Of a stretch of 64,000 nucleotides of DNA, positions 56,015-64,000 are shown piece after piece. This DNA comes from SAR92 clade bacterium H231 (GTDB taxonomy: Bacteria > Pseudomonadota > Gammaproteobacteria > Pseudomonadales > Porticoccaceae). The stretch lies in assembly GCA_025153775.1 (NCBI GenBank), contig JAOALC010000001.1, forward strand, positions 124,001 to 188,000, in the 5' to 3' direction. The position numbers and the translations under genes were made by a program. The notes below the pieces were generated by a model. It did no database searches and was not told where the DNA came from. It worked only from the letters and a program-made list of their open reading frames with translations. Position 1 is the first letter of the stretch; the number at the start of each line of letters is the position of its first letter.

Positions 56015-56650
56015 ATGAGCTTAGAAGATAATCGACGGGAATATGATTACGGCAAGTTAAGCCGTGAGTCGCTGGCGGATGATCCGTTTGCGCAGTTTAC
56101 CCTGTGGATGAATCAGGCGATTGAGGCGCAAATACAGGACCCTACAGCTATGTCTGTGGCTACTGTCAGCCCTGAGGGCAAGCCCTGGCAGCGTATGGTA
56201 TTGCTCAAGGGGTTTGATGAGCAGGGCTTTGTGTTTTACACCAATCTGGGCAGCCGTAAGGCCAAAGAGATTGAAGCCAATGCGCAGGTAAGTCTGCACT
56301 TTCCCTGGTTACAGCTTGATCGTCAGGTGATTGTTGGCGGTCGCGCTGAGCGTTTATCGGCGGTGGAGGTAATGAAGTATTTTATTAGCCGCCCCAAAGA
56401 GAGCCAGTTAGCGGCTTGGGCTTCTAAGCAGAGCAGTCGTATTAGTACTCGCCAGGTGCTGGAAACTCAGTTTGCTCAGATAAAGGAAAAGTTTGCCAAA
56501 GGTGATATTCCGCTGCCGGACTTCTGGGGTGGCTTTCGTGTAGTGCCTGAGGAGATTGAGTTTTGGCAGGGGGGTGAGAGCCGTCTGCACGATCGCTTCA
56601 GCTATAACCGCGATGGAGACGATTGGCAGATTGATCGGTTGTCGCCCTAG
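56015..56650 (+). CDS. pdxH: Pyridoxine/pyridoxamine 5'-phosphate oxidase
   Basis: PdxH uses FMN and oxygen to make pyridoxal 5'-phosphate. The 211-residue protein has [58 protein letters not shown] and the C-terminal [20 protein letters not shown] with the conserved arginines. Its stop shares CTAG with the greB stop on the other strand, and a terminator-like hairpin follows inside greB. Confidence 0.97.
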   Translation: MSLEDNRREYDYGKLSRESLADDPFAQFTLWMNQAIEAQIQDPTAMSVATVSPEGKPWQRMVLLKGFDEQGFVFYTNLGSRKAKEIEANAQVSLHFPWLQLDRQVIVGGRAERLSAVEVMKYFISRPKESQLAAWASKQSSRISTRQVLETQFAQIKEKFAKGDIPLPDFWGGFRVVPEEIEFWQGGESRLHDRFSYNRDGDDWQIDRLSP

Positions 56651-57144
56651 TACTCTATGCCTGTCAGTATAAAACACCGGTCTCCAGCCGGTGTTTTTAC
56701 ATGCACCTCATCATCGATAGATTTACCAATCAGCGCCTGAGCCATGGGTGAGTCGATACTGATCCAGTTAAGTTTGGGGTCTATCTCATCGGAGCCTACC
56801 AGTCTGTAGGTCTGCTGGTCGCCGGTTTCTTCGTCTTCCACTGTTACCCAGGCGGCAAAGAATACTTTGCAGTGGTCTCGGGGTTTGTCTTCGACAATGG
56901 TGGCATCTTCCAAGCGCTTGGTAAGGTAGCGCACGCGGCTATCGATTTCTCGCAGGCGGCGCTTGCCGTAAATATAGTCACCATTTTCTGAGCGATCGCC
57001 ATTTTTGGCAGCTTCGTGCACCATCTGGGTAACCTGGGGTCGCTCTACTTTCCATAGTTGGCGCAACTCAGAGCGCATTTTTGCGGCGCCCTCTGCGGTA
57101 ATATAGGGTGAGCTTTTGGGCCTGGGTGGCCTATAGCGACCCAT
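56647..57144 (-). CDS. greB: Transcription elongation factor GreB
   Basis: GreB rescues backtracked RNA polymerase by stimulating transcript cleavage. The 165-residue protein has an N-terminal coiled coil with the tip acidic pair in [21 protein letters not shown], and a C-terminal FKBP-like domain with [24 protein letters not shown]. The basic-rich start [20 protein letters not shown] fits GreB more than GreA. It lies 2 bases downstream of a peptidase gene in the same direction. Confidence 0.96.
   Translation of the reverse strand: MGRYRPPRPKSSPYITAEGAAKMRSELRQLWKVERPQVTQMVHEAAKNGDRSENGDYIYGKRRLREIDSRVRYLTKRLEDATIVEDKPRDHCKVFFAAWVTVEDEETGDQQTYRLVGSDEIDPKLNWISIDSPMAQALIGKSIDDEVHVKTPAGDRCFILTGIEY
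56671..56699 (+). terminator. Terminator of pdxH inside the 3' end of greB
   Basis: AAAACACCGG and CCGGTGTTTT are perfectly complementary around TCTCCAG and end in five T on the plus strand. The hairpin lies about 20 bases after the pdxH stop and within the last twenty codons of greB, so the protein-coding sequence and the terminator share DNA. Confidence 0.85.
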
Positions 57145-57146
57145 GC

Positions 57147-59039
57147 TTAAGCCTTGCCCGCCAGATTAAATACGTCGCGATAGAAGGCCAGTTCGGATTC
57201 CATGGCGCGGATAATATTATTGGCTTTTCTAAAGCCATGGCCTTCATCGGGGAAGCTGACATATTCCACCTGAATGCCTTTGTCTTGGAGTAGCTTGACC
57301 ATCATCTCGGCCTGATTGGGTGGCACCACTTTGTCTTCTAGCCCCTGCAAAAAGATCACCGGGCAGTTTAGCCCCTCTGCATGATGGATGGGGGAGCGCT
57401 CTAGGTAGATATCTCTGCGCTCTGGGTAAGGGCCAATAAGACTATCCATATAGCGCGATTCAAATTTATGGGTGTCGGTGGCTAGGGTTTCCAGGTCACC
57501 AATACCATAGAGGCTGGCTCCGGCTTTAAAGGTATCGGTAAAGGTCAGCGCCGATAGCACTGTGTAGCCGCCAGCACTGCCGCCGCGAATCAGGCAGCGC
57601 TCTGGGTCAATTTTTTGTTGCTCGGCCAGATAGCTTATGGCGTGCTGGGTATCTTCTACATCGGCAATGCCCCAGGCATTCACTAATCCTTGTCTATAGC
57701 TGCGGCCAAAGCCAGTGCTGCCGCGGTAGTTGATATCCACAATAGCAAAGCCGCGGTTGGTCCAGTACTGAATTTTAAGGTTGAGGCCGCTGTCAGTGGC
57801 GCCGGTCGGGCCGCCATGACAGAGGGCTATTACTGGGGGCAATTCATTATTCGCGCCCTGATACTGCGCATTAGTGGGTGGGTAGAAAAAGGCATGCACC
57901 TGTTGGTTATTGCCGCTGGGAAAAAACAGTGACTCTGGTTGGGCTATATCTGCACTATCTAAATCTAAGGTTGATGGCGCGTAGACAGATGTCACTTTGC
58001 TATTTGGGCCATCGGATTCAATGCCGACAATTTGATTGGCCAGTGCCGAGGCGCCAGCCACCATATAGAGTCGCCCCTGATGGCAGCAGGCGGCTGCAAG
58101 GTTGCTGTATTGACTGTCTACAACACTGAGTTGGCCCGAGGTTATATCGATAAAACCACTGTGCCATAGCCCTTGGTCGGTCCACAGGCAGCCGATGGTA
58201 TTGGCATCAATAAAGCCATAGGTGCTCATGCCAAATTGCCACAGGGGCATGGCAAATTCTGCTTCTTTGCTTAGCACTGGGTCGCCATTGACAGCGCAGA
58301 TATTCCACCAGTTGTCTTTATCGGATACATAGTAGAGCTGGTTATCCGGCGACCAGCTGGGCTGAAATATAGCTTGGTTATTGTTACCACCAGCGGTTAA
58401 TGCCGGGCTGCTTAGCCCATCTGCTGTTAACTGTGCGCACCAGAGTTGCGTGCTGTCCCAGGGCATGTTGGGATGCTGCCATTCTATCCAGCACAGCTGC
58501 TGGCTGTCTGGGCTAATGCGCGGGTAGGCGTAGAAGTCTGCGCCGCTCGTCAGCGTGCTAACGGCTCCTGTGGCTATATTAATCGCAGCAATAAAGTTGT
58601 CTGGTTCGCGATCCTCCTGATGTTTCTCGGCCACCGCGATCAGGCGCTGCTGGTCTGTATCAATAACCAGATCGGCAAAACGTAACCCTGGGCTGGTAAT
58701 GGCTTTTGGTGTTTGGCCAGATTGCAGGTCGAGCTGGTAAATGCATTGATCAGCAGCATTCACAAAATACAGATGATTCTGGTCTGCGGCATAGGCCATG
58801 CCGCCGTATTCATGCACTTTGCTGTAATGGCTAAAGGGGCTGGGAAGCAGATCTTTAATGGAGCCAGTGCTATCGCGGCACATAATTACACTGCGGCCAG
58901 CGTCCCAGGGGCGGCCCTCAACCCAGTACAGGTTGTCGCCCTGAGACTGGATAAAATTAAGGCTTGGGGCGGCTTTGGTAATCAGCTCTGCGCTAATGGA
59001 TGAGGGCCAGGAGCCGAAGGCTTGGGTGGTTTTACTCAT
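57147..59039 (-). CDS. S9 family prolyl oligopeptidase-type peptidase
   Basis: The 630-residue protein has an N-terminal beta-propeller of WD-like blades (SPDSQQLCWIEWQHPNMPWD) and a C-terminal alpha/beta hydrolase domain with GGSAGGY, Ser488 as nucleophile, then LEDKVVPP with the acid and DEGHGF with the histidine. It acts on short peptides, probably in the cytoplasm as no signal peptide is seen. The yciH-like gene follows its start upstream with one base between. Confidence 0.93.
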   Translation of the reverse strand: MSKTTQAFGSWPSSISAELITKAAPSLNFIQSQGDNLYWVEGRPWDAGRSVIMCRDSTGSIKDLLPSPFSHYSKVHEYGGMAYAADQNHLYFVNAADQCIYQLDLQSGQTPKAITSPGLRFADLVIDTDQQRLIAVAEKHQEDREPDNFIAAINIATGAVSTLTSGADFYAYPRISPDSQQLCWIEWQHPNMPWDSTQLWCAQLTADGLSSPALTAGGNNNQAIFQPSWSPDNQLYYVSDKDNWWNICAVNGDPVLSKEAEFAMPLWQFGMSTYGFIDANTIGCLWTDQGLWHSGFIDITSGQLSVVDSQYSNLAAACCHQGRLYMVAGASALANQIVGIESDGPNSKVTSVYAPSTLDLDSADIAQPESLFFPSGNNQQVHAFFYPPTNAQYQGANNELPPVIALCHGGPTGATDSGLNLKIQYWTNRGFAIVDINYRGSTGFGRSYRQGLVNAWGIADVEDTQHAISYLAEQQKIDPERCLIRGGSAGGYTVLSALTFTDTFKAGASLYGIGDLETLATDTHKFESRYMDSLIGPYPERRDIYLERSPIHHAEGLNCPVIFLQGLEDKVVPPNQAEMMVKLLQDKGIQVEYVSFPDEGHGFRKANNIIRAMESELAFYRDVFNLAGKA

Positions 59040-59040
59040 T

Positions 59041-59370
59041 TTAACCTCCCGCCAGCTTGACGTTATGACCGAGCTTTTCTAATTCGATTTTAAGTTTGTC
59101 CCGATGATCGCCCTGTATTTCTATCACGCCATCTTTTACTGTACCGCCAGTGGAGCATTTCTGTTTAAGCTGCTTGGCCAGCGTTTTTAGCCCTGCATCA
59201 TCCAGATCAAAGCCGGTGATGGTGGTGACCCCCTTACCTTTGCGACCACTGGTTTCGCGGCGAATGCGCAAAATGCCATCGCCGCTATAGTCGCGGGCTG
59301 GGGCTTCGCTCTGTTTAATGCGGCCGATCTCGGTGGAGTACACCAGCCTGGAATCTTTTTTGTTCATCAT
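59041..59370 (-). CDS. yciH: SUI1/eIF1-like protein (YciH)
   Basis: YciH is the bacterial eIF1/SUI1 homologue, which may act in translation initiation fidelity. The 109-residue protein has the SUI1 fold: RRETSGRKGKGVTTITGFDL, AKQLKQKCSTGGTVKDGVIE and IQGDHRDKLKIELEKLGH, all near-invariant. ATG at 59370 is followed by a second at 59367. It lies one base before the S9 peptidase gene and probably shares its transcript. Confidence 0.95.
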   Translation of the reverse strand: MMNKKDSRLVYSTEIGRIKQSEAPARDYSGDGILRIRRETSGRKGKGVTTITGFDLDDAGLKTLAKQLKQKCSTGGTVKDGVIEIQGDHRDKLKIELEKLGHNVKLAGG

Positions 59371-59379
59371 ATCTCTGGG

Positions 59380-60360
59380 TTAATTCTCTAAAATAATTTT
59401 GCCAATATGCTGATTGGTTTCCATTAAGGCATGGCCTTTGCTGGCCTCTGCTAGAGGGAAACTGCTATGGATAATAGGCTTAAATTGCCCGCTGGCGATC
59501 AGCGGCCATACCTGATCTTTAACTCCGGCGGCAATTCGGGCTTTGTTTTCCAATGGCTGGGCGCGAAGTGTAGAACCGGTCAGCACCAGCTGCTTAAGCA
59601 TTAGTGGCATAAGGTCCACTTCCGTTTTGGAGCCGCGCAAAAAGGCGATATTTACAATTCGGGCTCTGGGTGCGCAGGCGGCAAAGTTCTTTTGCACATA
59701 GTCACCACCCACCATATCCAGAACCACATTAACACCGCTACCGGTAATCTCCTGGCAGGCTGCCACAAAGTCCTGTTGGTTGTAGTTAATGGCTTTGGTG
59801 GCTCCCAAGTCTTCGCAGACAGCGCATTTTTCATCATTGCCCGCTGTGGCAATCACATTGACGCCCATAGCGCTGGCCATCTGAATAGCGGTGGTGCCAA
59901 TACCGCTGGCACCTCCATGCACTAGCAACCATTCGCCAGCCTTTAACTCAGCGCGCTCAAACAGATTGTGCCAGACGGTAAAGCAGGTTTCTGGCAGAGC
60001 AGCTGCATGCTCCAAGGGGAGGTTATCTGGCGCAGGTAGGCACAGAGATTCCTCGGCAACCGCGTATTCGGCATAGCCACCACCGGCCAACAGTGCACAG
60101 ACCTGGTCGCCAATCGCCCATGCCGTAACGGCTTCGCCAACCGCCGCCACGGTGCCAGAAACCTCTAGGCCGGGAATATCAGTGACACCTGGAGGTGGAG
60201 GATAAAACCCCATTCTTTGGAATACGTCTGGGCGATTGATGCCCGCGGCTGCGACTTTAATAAGCACCTGCGTTGCGGCGGGTTCTGGTACTGGTCTTGA
60301 GGTGGCTTGCAGTACCTCTGGCGCGCCAGGTTCGGTTATTTCAATGCTGGTCTGGGTCAT
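59380..60360 (-). CDS. NAD(P)H:quinone oxidoreductase, zinc-independent MDR type
   Basis: The 326-residue protein is a medium-chain dehydrogenase of the quinone oxidoreductase type. AAAGINRPDVFQRMGFYPPP near the N terminus, GLEVSGTV, WLLVHGGASGIGTTAIQMA with the nucleotide loop, and the absence of the catalytic zinc cysteines are typical. The ATG at 60360 is preferred to a GTG at 60369. Likely substrates are quinones or enals; the true one is unknown. It is read with yciH and the S9 peptidase. Confidence 0.88.
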   Translation of the reverse strand: MTQTSIEITEPGAPEVLQATSRPVPEPAATQVLIKVAAAGINRPDVFQRMGFYPPPPGVTDIPGLEVSGTVAAVGEAVTAWAIGDQVCALLAGGGYAEYAVAEESLCLPAPDNLPLEHAAALPETCFTVWHNLFERAELKAGEWLLVHGGASGIGTTAIQMASAMGVNVIATAGNDEKCAVCEDLGATKAINYNQQDFVAACQEITGSGVNVVLDMVGGDYVQKNFAACAPRARIVNIAFLRGSKTEVDLMPLMLKQLVLTGSTLRAQPLENKARIAAGVKDQVWPLIASGQFKPIIHSSFPLAEASKGHALMETNQHIGKIILEN

Positions 60361-60416
60361 AGGGGTCACTCTCTATTTTTAAGGGGAGTTTAGCCTTTTC
60401 TATAGGGTAGCTACAG

Positions 60417-61364
60417 TTAAGATTGAAACTCAGAATTATTGATAAACGTTTTGAGCTTAGACCACAGCCGCCCATCAATCGCGGCCAACCCCAAACCAAT
60501 TATGGCCATACCTATAAAGTAGCTGCTGTGCAGTTGCTCATTCAATATTAACCAGCTTAAAAAGCTTGCGGTGACTGGCGCCAGAAAGGTGACTAGTACC
60601 ACGTTGGTGGCGCCGGAGGATTCCAGTATGCGAAAAAACAAAATATAGGCCAGTGCCGTTGAGAACACAGCTAGGCACATAATCGACAGCCACACAGGTG
60701 CGCTGGGAAATGCCAGTTCGTAGGGGCGATCAATTAGCAGAACCATGGGTAATAAAGTCATAGTGGATCCGGTGACTTGGCCCGCAGCGGTGTTAAATGC
60801 ACTGACCCCCATAGCTTTAAAGCGCCGGCCAAAAACAGTGGCACAGCCATAGGATATGGCTGCACCAATAACGGCCAGCTGAGCCAGGGTGCTGGTATCT
60901 ATATGGATGCCAATATTGAGTAAGGCTGATGGGCCGATCAGGATTGTGACACCGGTTAAGCCAGCGAGCACGCCAATAATTTTTTGTGGTGTTATTTTTT
61001 CATCTGCTAAAAACACACCGGCAATCAGCACGGTAAAAAGTGGGGTAGCGGCATTAATAATCGATGCCAGGCCTGCACCTATATGGGTCTGGCCCCAAAC
61101 AATTAGAGAAAAGGGTATGGCATTGCTAAGGAGTCCCATAATAAAGAATGCCCGCCATAGCTTCAGGGACCTGGGGAATTGGTAGCCGAAAAATAACGCG
61201 ATGGCCCACAATGTTATAGCCGCTATACCCACCCTGAGTAACACTATGGTTAGTGGTGGCAGCTCAGTGACGGCTACACCAATAAAGAAAAACGAGCCGC
61301 CCCACAAAAAGGACAGCAGCAATAGCATTGCCCAGTCTTTGGCTGCCATACGTTGGTTGATCAT
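60417..61364 (-). CDS. EamA-family (DMT) exporter
   Basis: The 315-residue protein is a drug/metabolite transporter with ten membrane segments in two EamA repeats (FLWGGSFFFIGVAV, LTGVTILIGPSALL and SYGCATVFGRRFKA, FLAPVTASFLSWLI). Substrate is unknown. It lies with a LysE-type exporter upstream and the quinone oxidoreductase downstream on the same strand, but the gaps suggest separate control. Confidence 0.9.
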   Translation of the reverse strand: MINQRMAAKDWAMLLLLSFLWGGSFFFIGVAVTELPPLTIVLLRVGIAAITLWAIALFFGYQFPRSLKLWRAFFIMGLLSNAIPFSLIVWGQTHIGAGLASIINAATPLFTVLIAGVFLADEKITPQKIIGVLAGLTGVTILIGPSALLNIGIHIDTSTLAQLAVIGAAISYGCATVFGRRFKAMGVSAFNTAAGQVTGSTMTLLPMVLLIDRPYELAFPSAPVWLSIMCLAVFSTALAYILFFRILESSGATNVVLVTFLAPVTASFLSWLILNEQLHSSYFIGMAIIGLGLAAIDGRLWSKLKTFINNSEFQS

Positions 61365-61395
61365 CGTTAACCTTTTTATAGAGGTGCCGGTTTTA

Positions 61396-62025
61396 TTATT
61401 GGGTTCTTGTCGCCAGAACCTTGAGGCCGAGAATTAGCATGGCGCCGCCGGCTACTCTGTCAATCCAGTGCCCCATGCGCTGGAATTTGCTGGTGACCAG
61501 AGGTCTGGACAGTAGCAGGGTTAAAAATGAAAACCAGGCCAGCTGCAGAACCATCATCCACAGACCATAGATTAGCAGATGCTGGGCCGGCGTATCCTGG
61601 GACAGGACAATGGTGAATAGCGAGACAAAGTAAATAGGTGCTTTGGGGTTAAGGGCATTGCAAAGAAACCCCAGACCTATGGTTTTTAGGGCTGAGCTTT
61701 CTGTGGCTGTGGTCAACTGCTCTGTCTGATGGTTGCCCGCTCTGGCCCTGAGACCGCTGATACCCAGATAAATCAGATAGCACCCGCCAAGCAGCTTGAT
61801 ACTCCACAGAGCTGAGGAGGAGTTGGCGATGAGCGCGGCCAGCCCCAGAGAGGAATATAGAATATGCACCGAGAGCCCAAGGGCTATGCCTAGACTACAG
61901 AGCAGGCCGGCCCGGTTGCCATTGGACAATGTCTGTTGAGATACCAGTATAAAATCTGGCCCCGGTGCAGCAGCGGCCAGCAGGTGAACTGTGGTGACAA
62001 TGATTAAGCCCTGGGCAAGATCCAT
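61396..62025 (-). CDS. LysE-family exporter
   Basis: The 209-residue protein belongs to the LysE/RhtB amino acid exporters: PGPDFILVSQQTLSNGNRAG at the N terminus, GCYLIYLGISGLRA, FLCNALNPKAPIYFVSLFT and six hydrophobic segments. Substrate is unknown, likely amino acids or homoserine lactones. Its start lies 93 bases from the divergent channel gene. Confidence 0.9.
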   Translation of the reverse strand: MDLAQGLIIVTTVHLLAAAAPGPDFILVSQQTLSNGNRAGLLCSLGIALGLSVHILYSSLGLAALIANSSSALWSIKLLGGCYLIYLGISGLRARAGNHQTEQLTTATESSALKTIGLGFLCNALNPKAPIYFVSLFTIVLSQDTPAQHLLIYGLWMMVLQLAWFSFLTLLLSRPLVTSKFQRMGHWIDRVAGGAMLILGLKVLATRTQ

Positions 62026-62118
62026 AGGGGGTCTCTGATTAGGTTCTGAGCAGCATCATAGTCAATTGCGCTATTACTGCCTACAATAAACTGATTAGAT
62101 CATTGAAGGATATACCTG

Positions 62119-62940
62119 ATGGTGCAAGTATCCCTGCGACAAAAAATCTACCAGATAATTTTTGGTACTGACACGCCAGCGGGCCAGTATTTTGATATTG
62201 CCCTGATTTATCTGATTCTGTTGAGTGTGCTGGCGATTATTCTCGACTCTATTGAAGCGGTGAACAGCAGCTATGGGTTGTGGTTGTTTCGTCTAGAGTG
62301 GTTTTTTACTCTGCTATTTTCCGTGGAGTACCTGGCACGAATCTATTCCTCACCAAAACCATTGCGCTATATTTTTAGTTTTTATGGCCTGGTAGACCTA
62401 GTGTCTGTGTTGCCCACCTATTTAGCTCTGCTCTTCCCTGGTGCCAATTACTGGCTGGTGATTCGCCTGTTGCGGGTATTGCGTATTTTCCGCGTGCTTA
62501 AGCTGGTGCGCTATCTGTCGGAAGCCAATATTCTGTTGCGCTCTATGTATGCTTCGCGGCGCAAGATTTTTGTGTTTTTCACTGTAGTGCTGGTGCTCAG
62601 TGTGATCTTTGGCAGCCTAATGTTCTTTGTTGAGGGGCCGGAGCATGGTTTTACCAGTATTCCCCGCAGCATTTACTGGACCATTGTGACCATTACCACA
62701 GTTGGCTATGGGGATATTACCCCTCAGACCCCCCTAGGGCAGGTGATTGCTACCCTGGCTATGCTGACTGGTTATTCCATTATTGCCATACCCACTGGCA
62801 TATTTACCGCAGAGATTGCCCGGGAGATGCACAATGAAACCAACAATCGCCGCTGCAATATCTGCGAGCGCACAGGTCATCATCCGGAGGCCGAGTACTG
62901 TTATCACTGTGGGGTGACCCTGCCGGATAGTGCTATTTAG
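62119..62940 (+). CDS. Voltage-sensor-type potassium channel with C-terminal zinc ribbon
   Basis: The 273-residue protein has six membrane segments. S4 carries regularly spaced basic residues (Arg116, Arg119, Arg122, Arg125, Lys128, Arg131), the pore helix is followed by TVGYGD at 194-199, the potassium filter, and S6 runs ATLAMLTGYSIIAIPTGIF. After S6 the tail has Cys246, Cys249, Cys261 and Cys264 in CNIC/CYHC, a zinc ribbon, with His254 and His255. Voltage sensing is likely but the gate is not shown. The last 8 bases overlap comM. Confidence 0.9.
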   Translation: MVQVSLRQKIYQIIFGTDTPAGQYFDIALIYLILLSVLAIILDSIEAVNSSYGLWLFRLEWFFTLLFSVEYLARIYSSPKPLRYIFSFYGLVDLVSVLPTYLALLFPGANYWLVIRLLRVLRIFRVLKLVRYLSEANILLRSMYASRRKIFVFFTVVLVLSVIFGSLMFFVEGPEHGFTSIPRSIYWTIVTITTVGYGDITPQTPLGQVIATLAMLTGYSIIAIPTGIFTAEIAREMHNETNNRRCNICERTGHHPEAEYCYHCGVTLPDSAI

Positions 62941-64000
62941 TGTTGGCATGTACTGTTGATCTAAAACTCAGTGCCTCCTGATATTCTGGTATATCAGGCT
63001 GTTCTAATCCCGCCAAGTCGGCGATGGTTCTGGCGACTTTTAACAGGCGATAAAAGCTTCTGGTGGATAGGGCGAAGCGGTTGATGGCTTGATCCATTAG
63101 CTGGCGCTGGGCTTTATTTAAGGGGCATAGTTGGTGGAGCTGTTGGCTATTTAATGCGCTATTGATCTTTCCCTGACGCGCTATCTGTATGTTTCTGGCT
63201 CTGTGGATGCGCTGTTGAATGATTTTATTGCTCTCTCCTTTTTGCTGGGCCGGTCGGTCCAGCAGCTGCTGGTTTTCAATCGCGCCTACCTGCACCTGTA
63301 AATCTATTCGGTCCATGAGTGGGCCCGACAGTTTGGCGCGGTAGCGGCCTATTTGGTCTGGGGTGCAGGTGCAGCGCTGGCTACCCAGATAGCCGCAGGG
63401 GCAGGGGTTCATTGCGGCAACTAGTTGGAACCTGGCTGGGTAGCGAGTTTGGGCGGCGACCCTAGAGATAATAATTTCACCGGACTCCAGGGGCTCGCGC
63501 AGCATTTCCAGTACCTGGCGCTGAAACTCTGGTAGCTCATCGAGAAATAGAACACCGCAGTGGGCAAGAGATATCTCTCCAGGTTTGGGGGTGCTGCCCC
63601 CACCTACTATGGCTGTGGCTGATGCGCTGTGATGAGGAGCACGGAAGGGCCTCTGCAGGCTGTGGGCAGCGCGATCAGTTTTACTGGCTACCGAATGAAT
63701 GGCTGCAACCTCCAGTGCCTCGGCATTATCTAGAGCGGGCAACAAGCTAGGTAATCGACTGGCCAGCATGGTTTTTCCGGTTCCTGGAGGGCCAAAAAGT
63801 AGCAGATGGTGGCCGCCGCTGGCGGCTATTTCCAGCGCCCGCTTGGCATGCTCTTGGCCAATGACTTCGTTGAGTTGTGGCGCTGAGGTGCTCAGTTTGT
63901 TGGGGCTGGGTTGCCATGGTTTTAGAGGCTCGCGCCCATGCATGTGGGCCGAGACTTGCAGTAGGTGCGTGGCTGGGAGTACGGTTAGTTGGCCTACAAG
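62933..64000 (-). CDS. comM: Competence-related Mg chelatase-like protein ComM, 5' end beyond the window
   Basis: ComM is an AAA+ hexameric helicase that aids branch migration in natural transformation. The frame is open past the ATG at 63943 to the edge of the window, reading on into the YifB N-terminal domain (VLPATHLLQVSAH), so the gene is cut by the window edge; about 355 residues are seen of some 500. GPPGTGKT is the Walker A motif, LFLDELPEFQ Walker B, and CPCGYLGSQRCTCTP a zinc-like region; SARTx-like FALSTRSFYRLLKVARTIAD lies near the end. With pilA-D in the window it fits a competent lifestyle, which is inference. Confidence 0.93.
   Translation of the reverse strand, partial: LVGQLTVLPATHLLQVSAHMHGREPLKPWQPSPNKLSTSAPQLNEVIGQEHAKRALEIAASGGHHLLLFGPPGTGKTMLASRLPSLLPALDNAEALEVAAIHSVASKTDRAAHSLQRPFRAPHHSASATAIVGGGSTPKPGEISLAHCGVLFLDELPEFQRQVLEMLREPLESGEIIISRVAAQTRYPARFQLVAAMNPCPCGYLGSQRCTCTPDQIGRYRAKLSGPLMDRIDLQVQVGAIENQQLLDRPAQQKGESNKIIQQRIHRARNIQIARQGKINSALNSQQLHQLCPLNKAQRQLMDQAINRFALSTRSFYRLLKVARTIADLAGLEQPDIPEYQEALSFRSTVHANTK

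Overview
The window reads as chromosomal core DNA of a gammaproteobacterium. Gene order from the RNase P RNA through the division and cell wall (dcw) cluster, lpxC, an M23 peptidase, secA, argJ, mutT, yacG, coaE, pilD-pilC-pilB, pilA, nadC, a DUF1631 gene and ampD-ampE is the order I recall from Pseudomonas and related marine lineages. I infer a marine gammaproteobacterium near the Cellvibrionales/SAR92/OM60 groups; the genus cannot be read from this sequence alone. Gene density is very high, there is no insertion sequence, CRISPR array, tRNA or rRNA, and I found no clear pseudogene.

Region by region. 1-650: tail of an unidentified gene and the RNase P RNA with its terminator. 0.9-19 kb: a complete dcw cluster (mraZ, rsmH, ftsL, ftsI, murE, murF, mraY, murD, ftsW, murG, murC, ddlB, ftsQ, ftsA, ftsZ, lpxC), all on the plus strand and mostly joined by overlapping stop and start codons, with MraZ boxes in front. 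It makes lipid II, the divisome and the committed step of lipid A. 19-24.5 kb: M23 peptidase, secA, argJ, mutT. 24.5-30 kb: yacG, coaE and pilD-C-B on the minus strand, facing away from pilA, which has a near-perfect sigma-54 promoter. 30-37 kb: nadC, DUF1631, a muropeptide recycling group (ampD, ampE, ampG), an alkyltransferase-like DNA repair protein and fxsA. 37-39 kb: groES-groEL behind a sigma-32 promoter. 39-52 kb: a urate-oxidase-N-like membrane protein, a membrane coiled-coil protein, class I fumarase, an OmpA protein, sbcB, pyrB, an acyltransferase, a DinG-type helicase, yqcC and a DeaD-type RNA helicase.

52-55.1 kb is the only pocket that looks accessory: a HigBA toxin-antitoxin pair, a phosphatase of the histidine phosphatase family, an AT-richer orphan secreted protein, and a RelE-like toxin with a ribbon-helix-helix antitoxin. 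That second antitoxin gene has a 20-bp perfect palindrome lying across the spacer of its promoter. 55.2-64 kb returns to housekeeping: an SDR enzyme, pdxH, greB, a prolyl oligopeptidase, a SUI1/YciH protein, a quinone oxidoreductase, two exporters, a voltage-sensor-type potassium channel with a C-terminal zinc ribbon, and the 5'-truncated (by the window edge) comM.

No large undescribed system is evident. The items I would look at first are the self-regulating RHH/RelE promoter, the zinc-ribbon potassium channel, the fumarase-linked coiled-coil protein, the orphan secreted protein, the nested palindrome before lpxC, and three convergent gene pairs whose stop codons share one self-complementary tetranucleotide.
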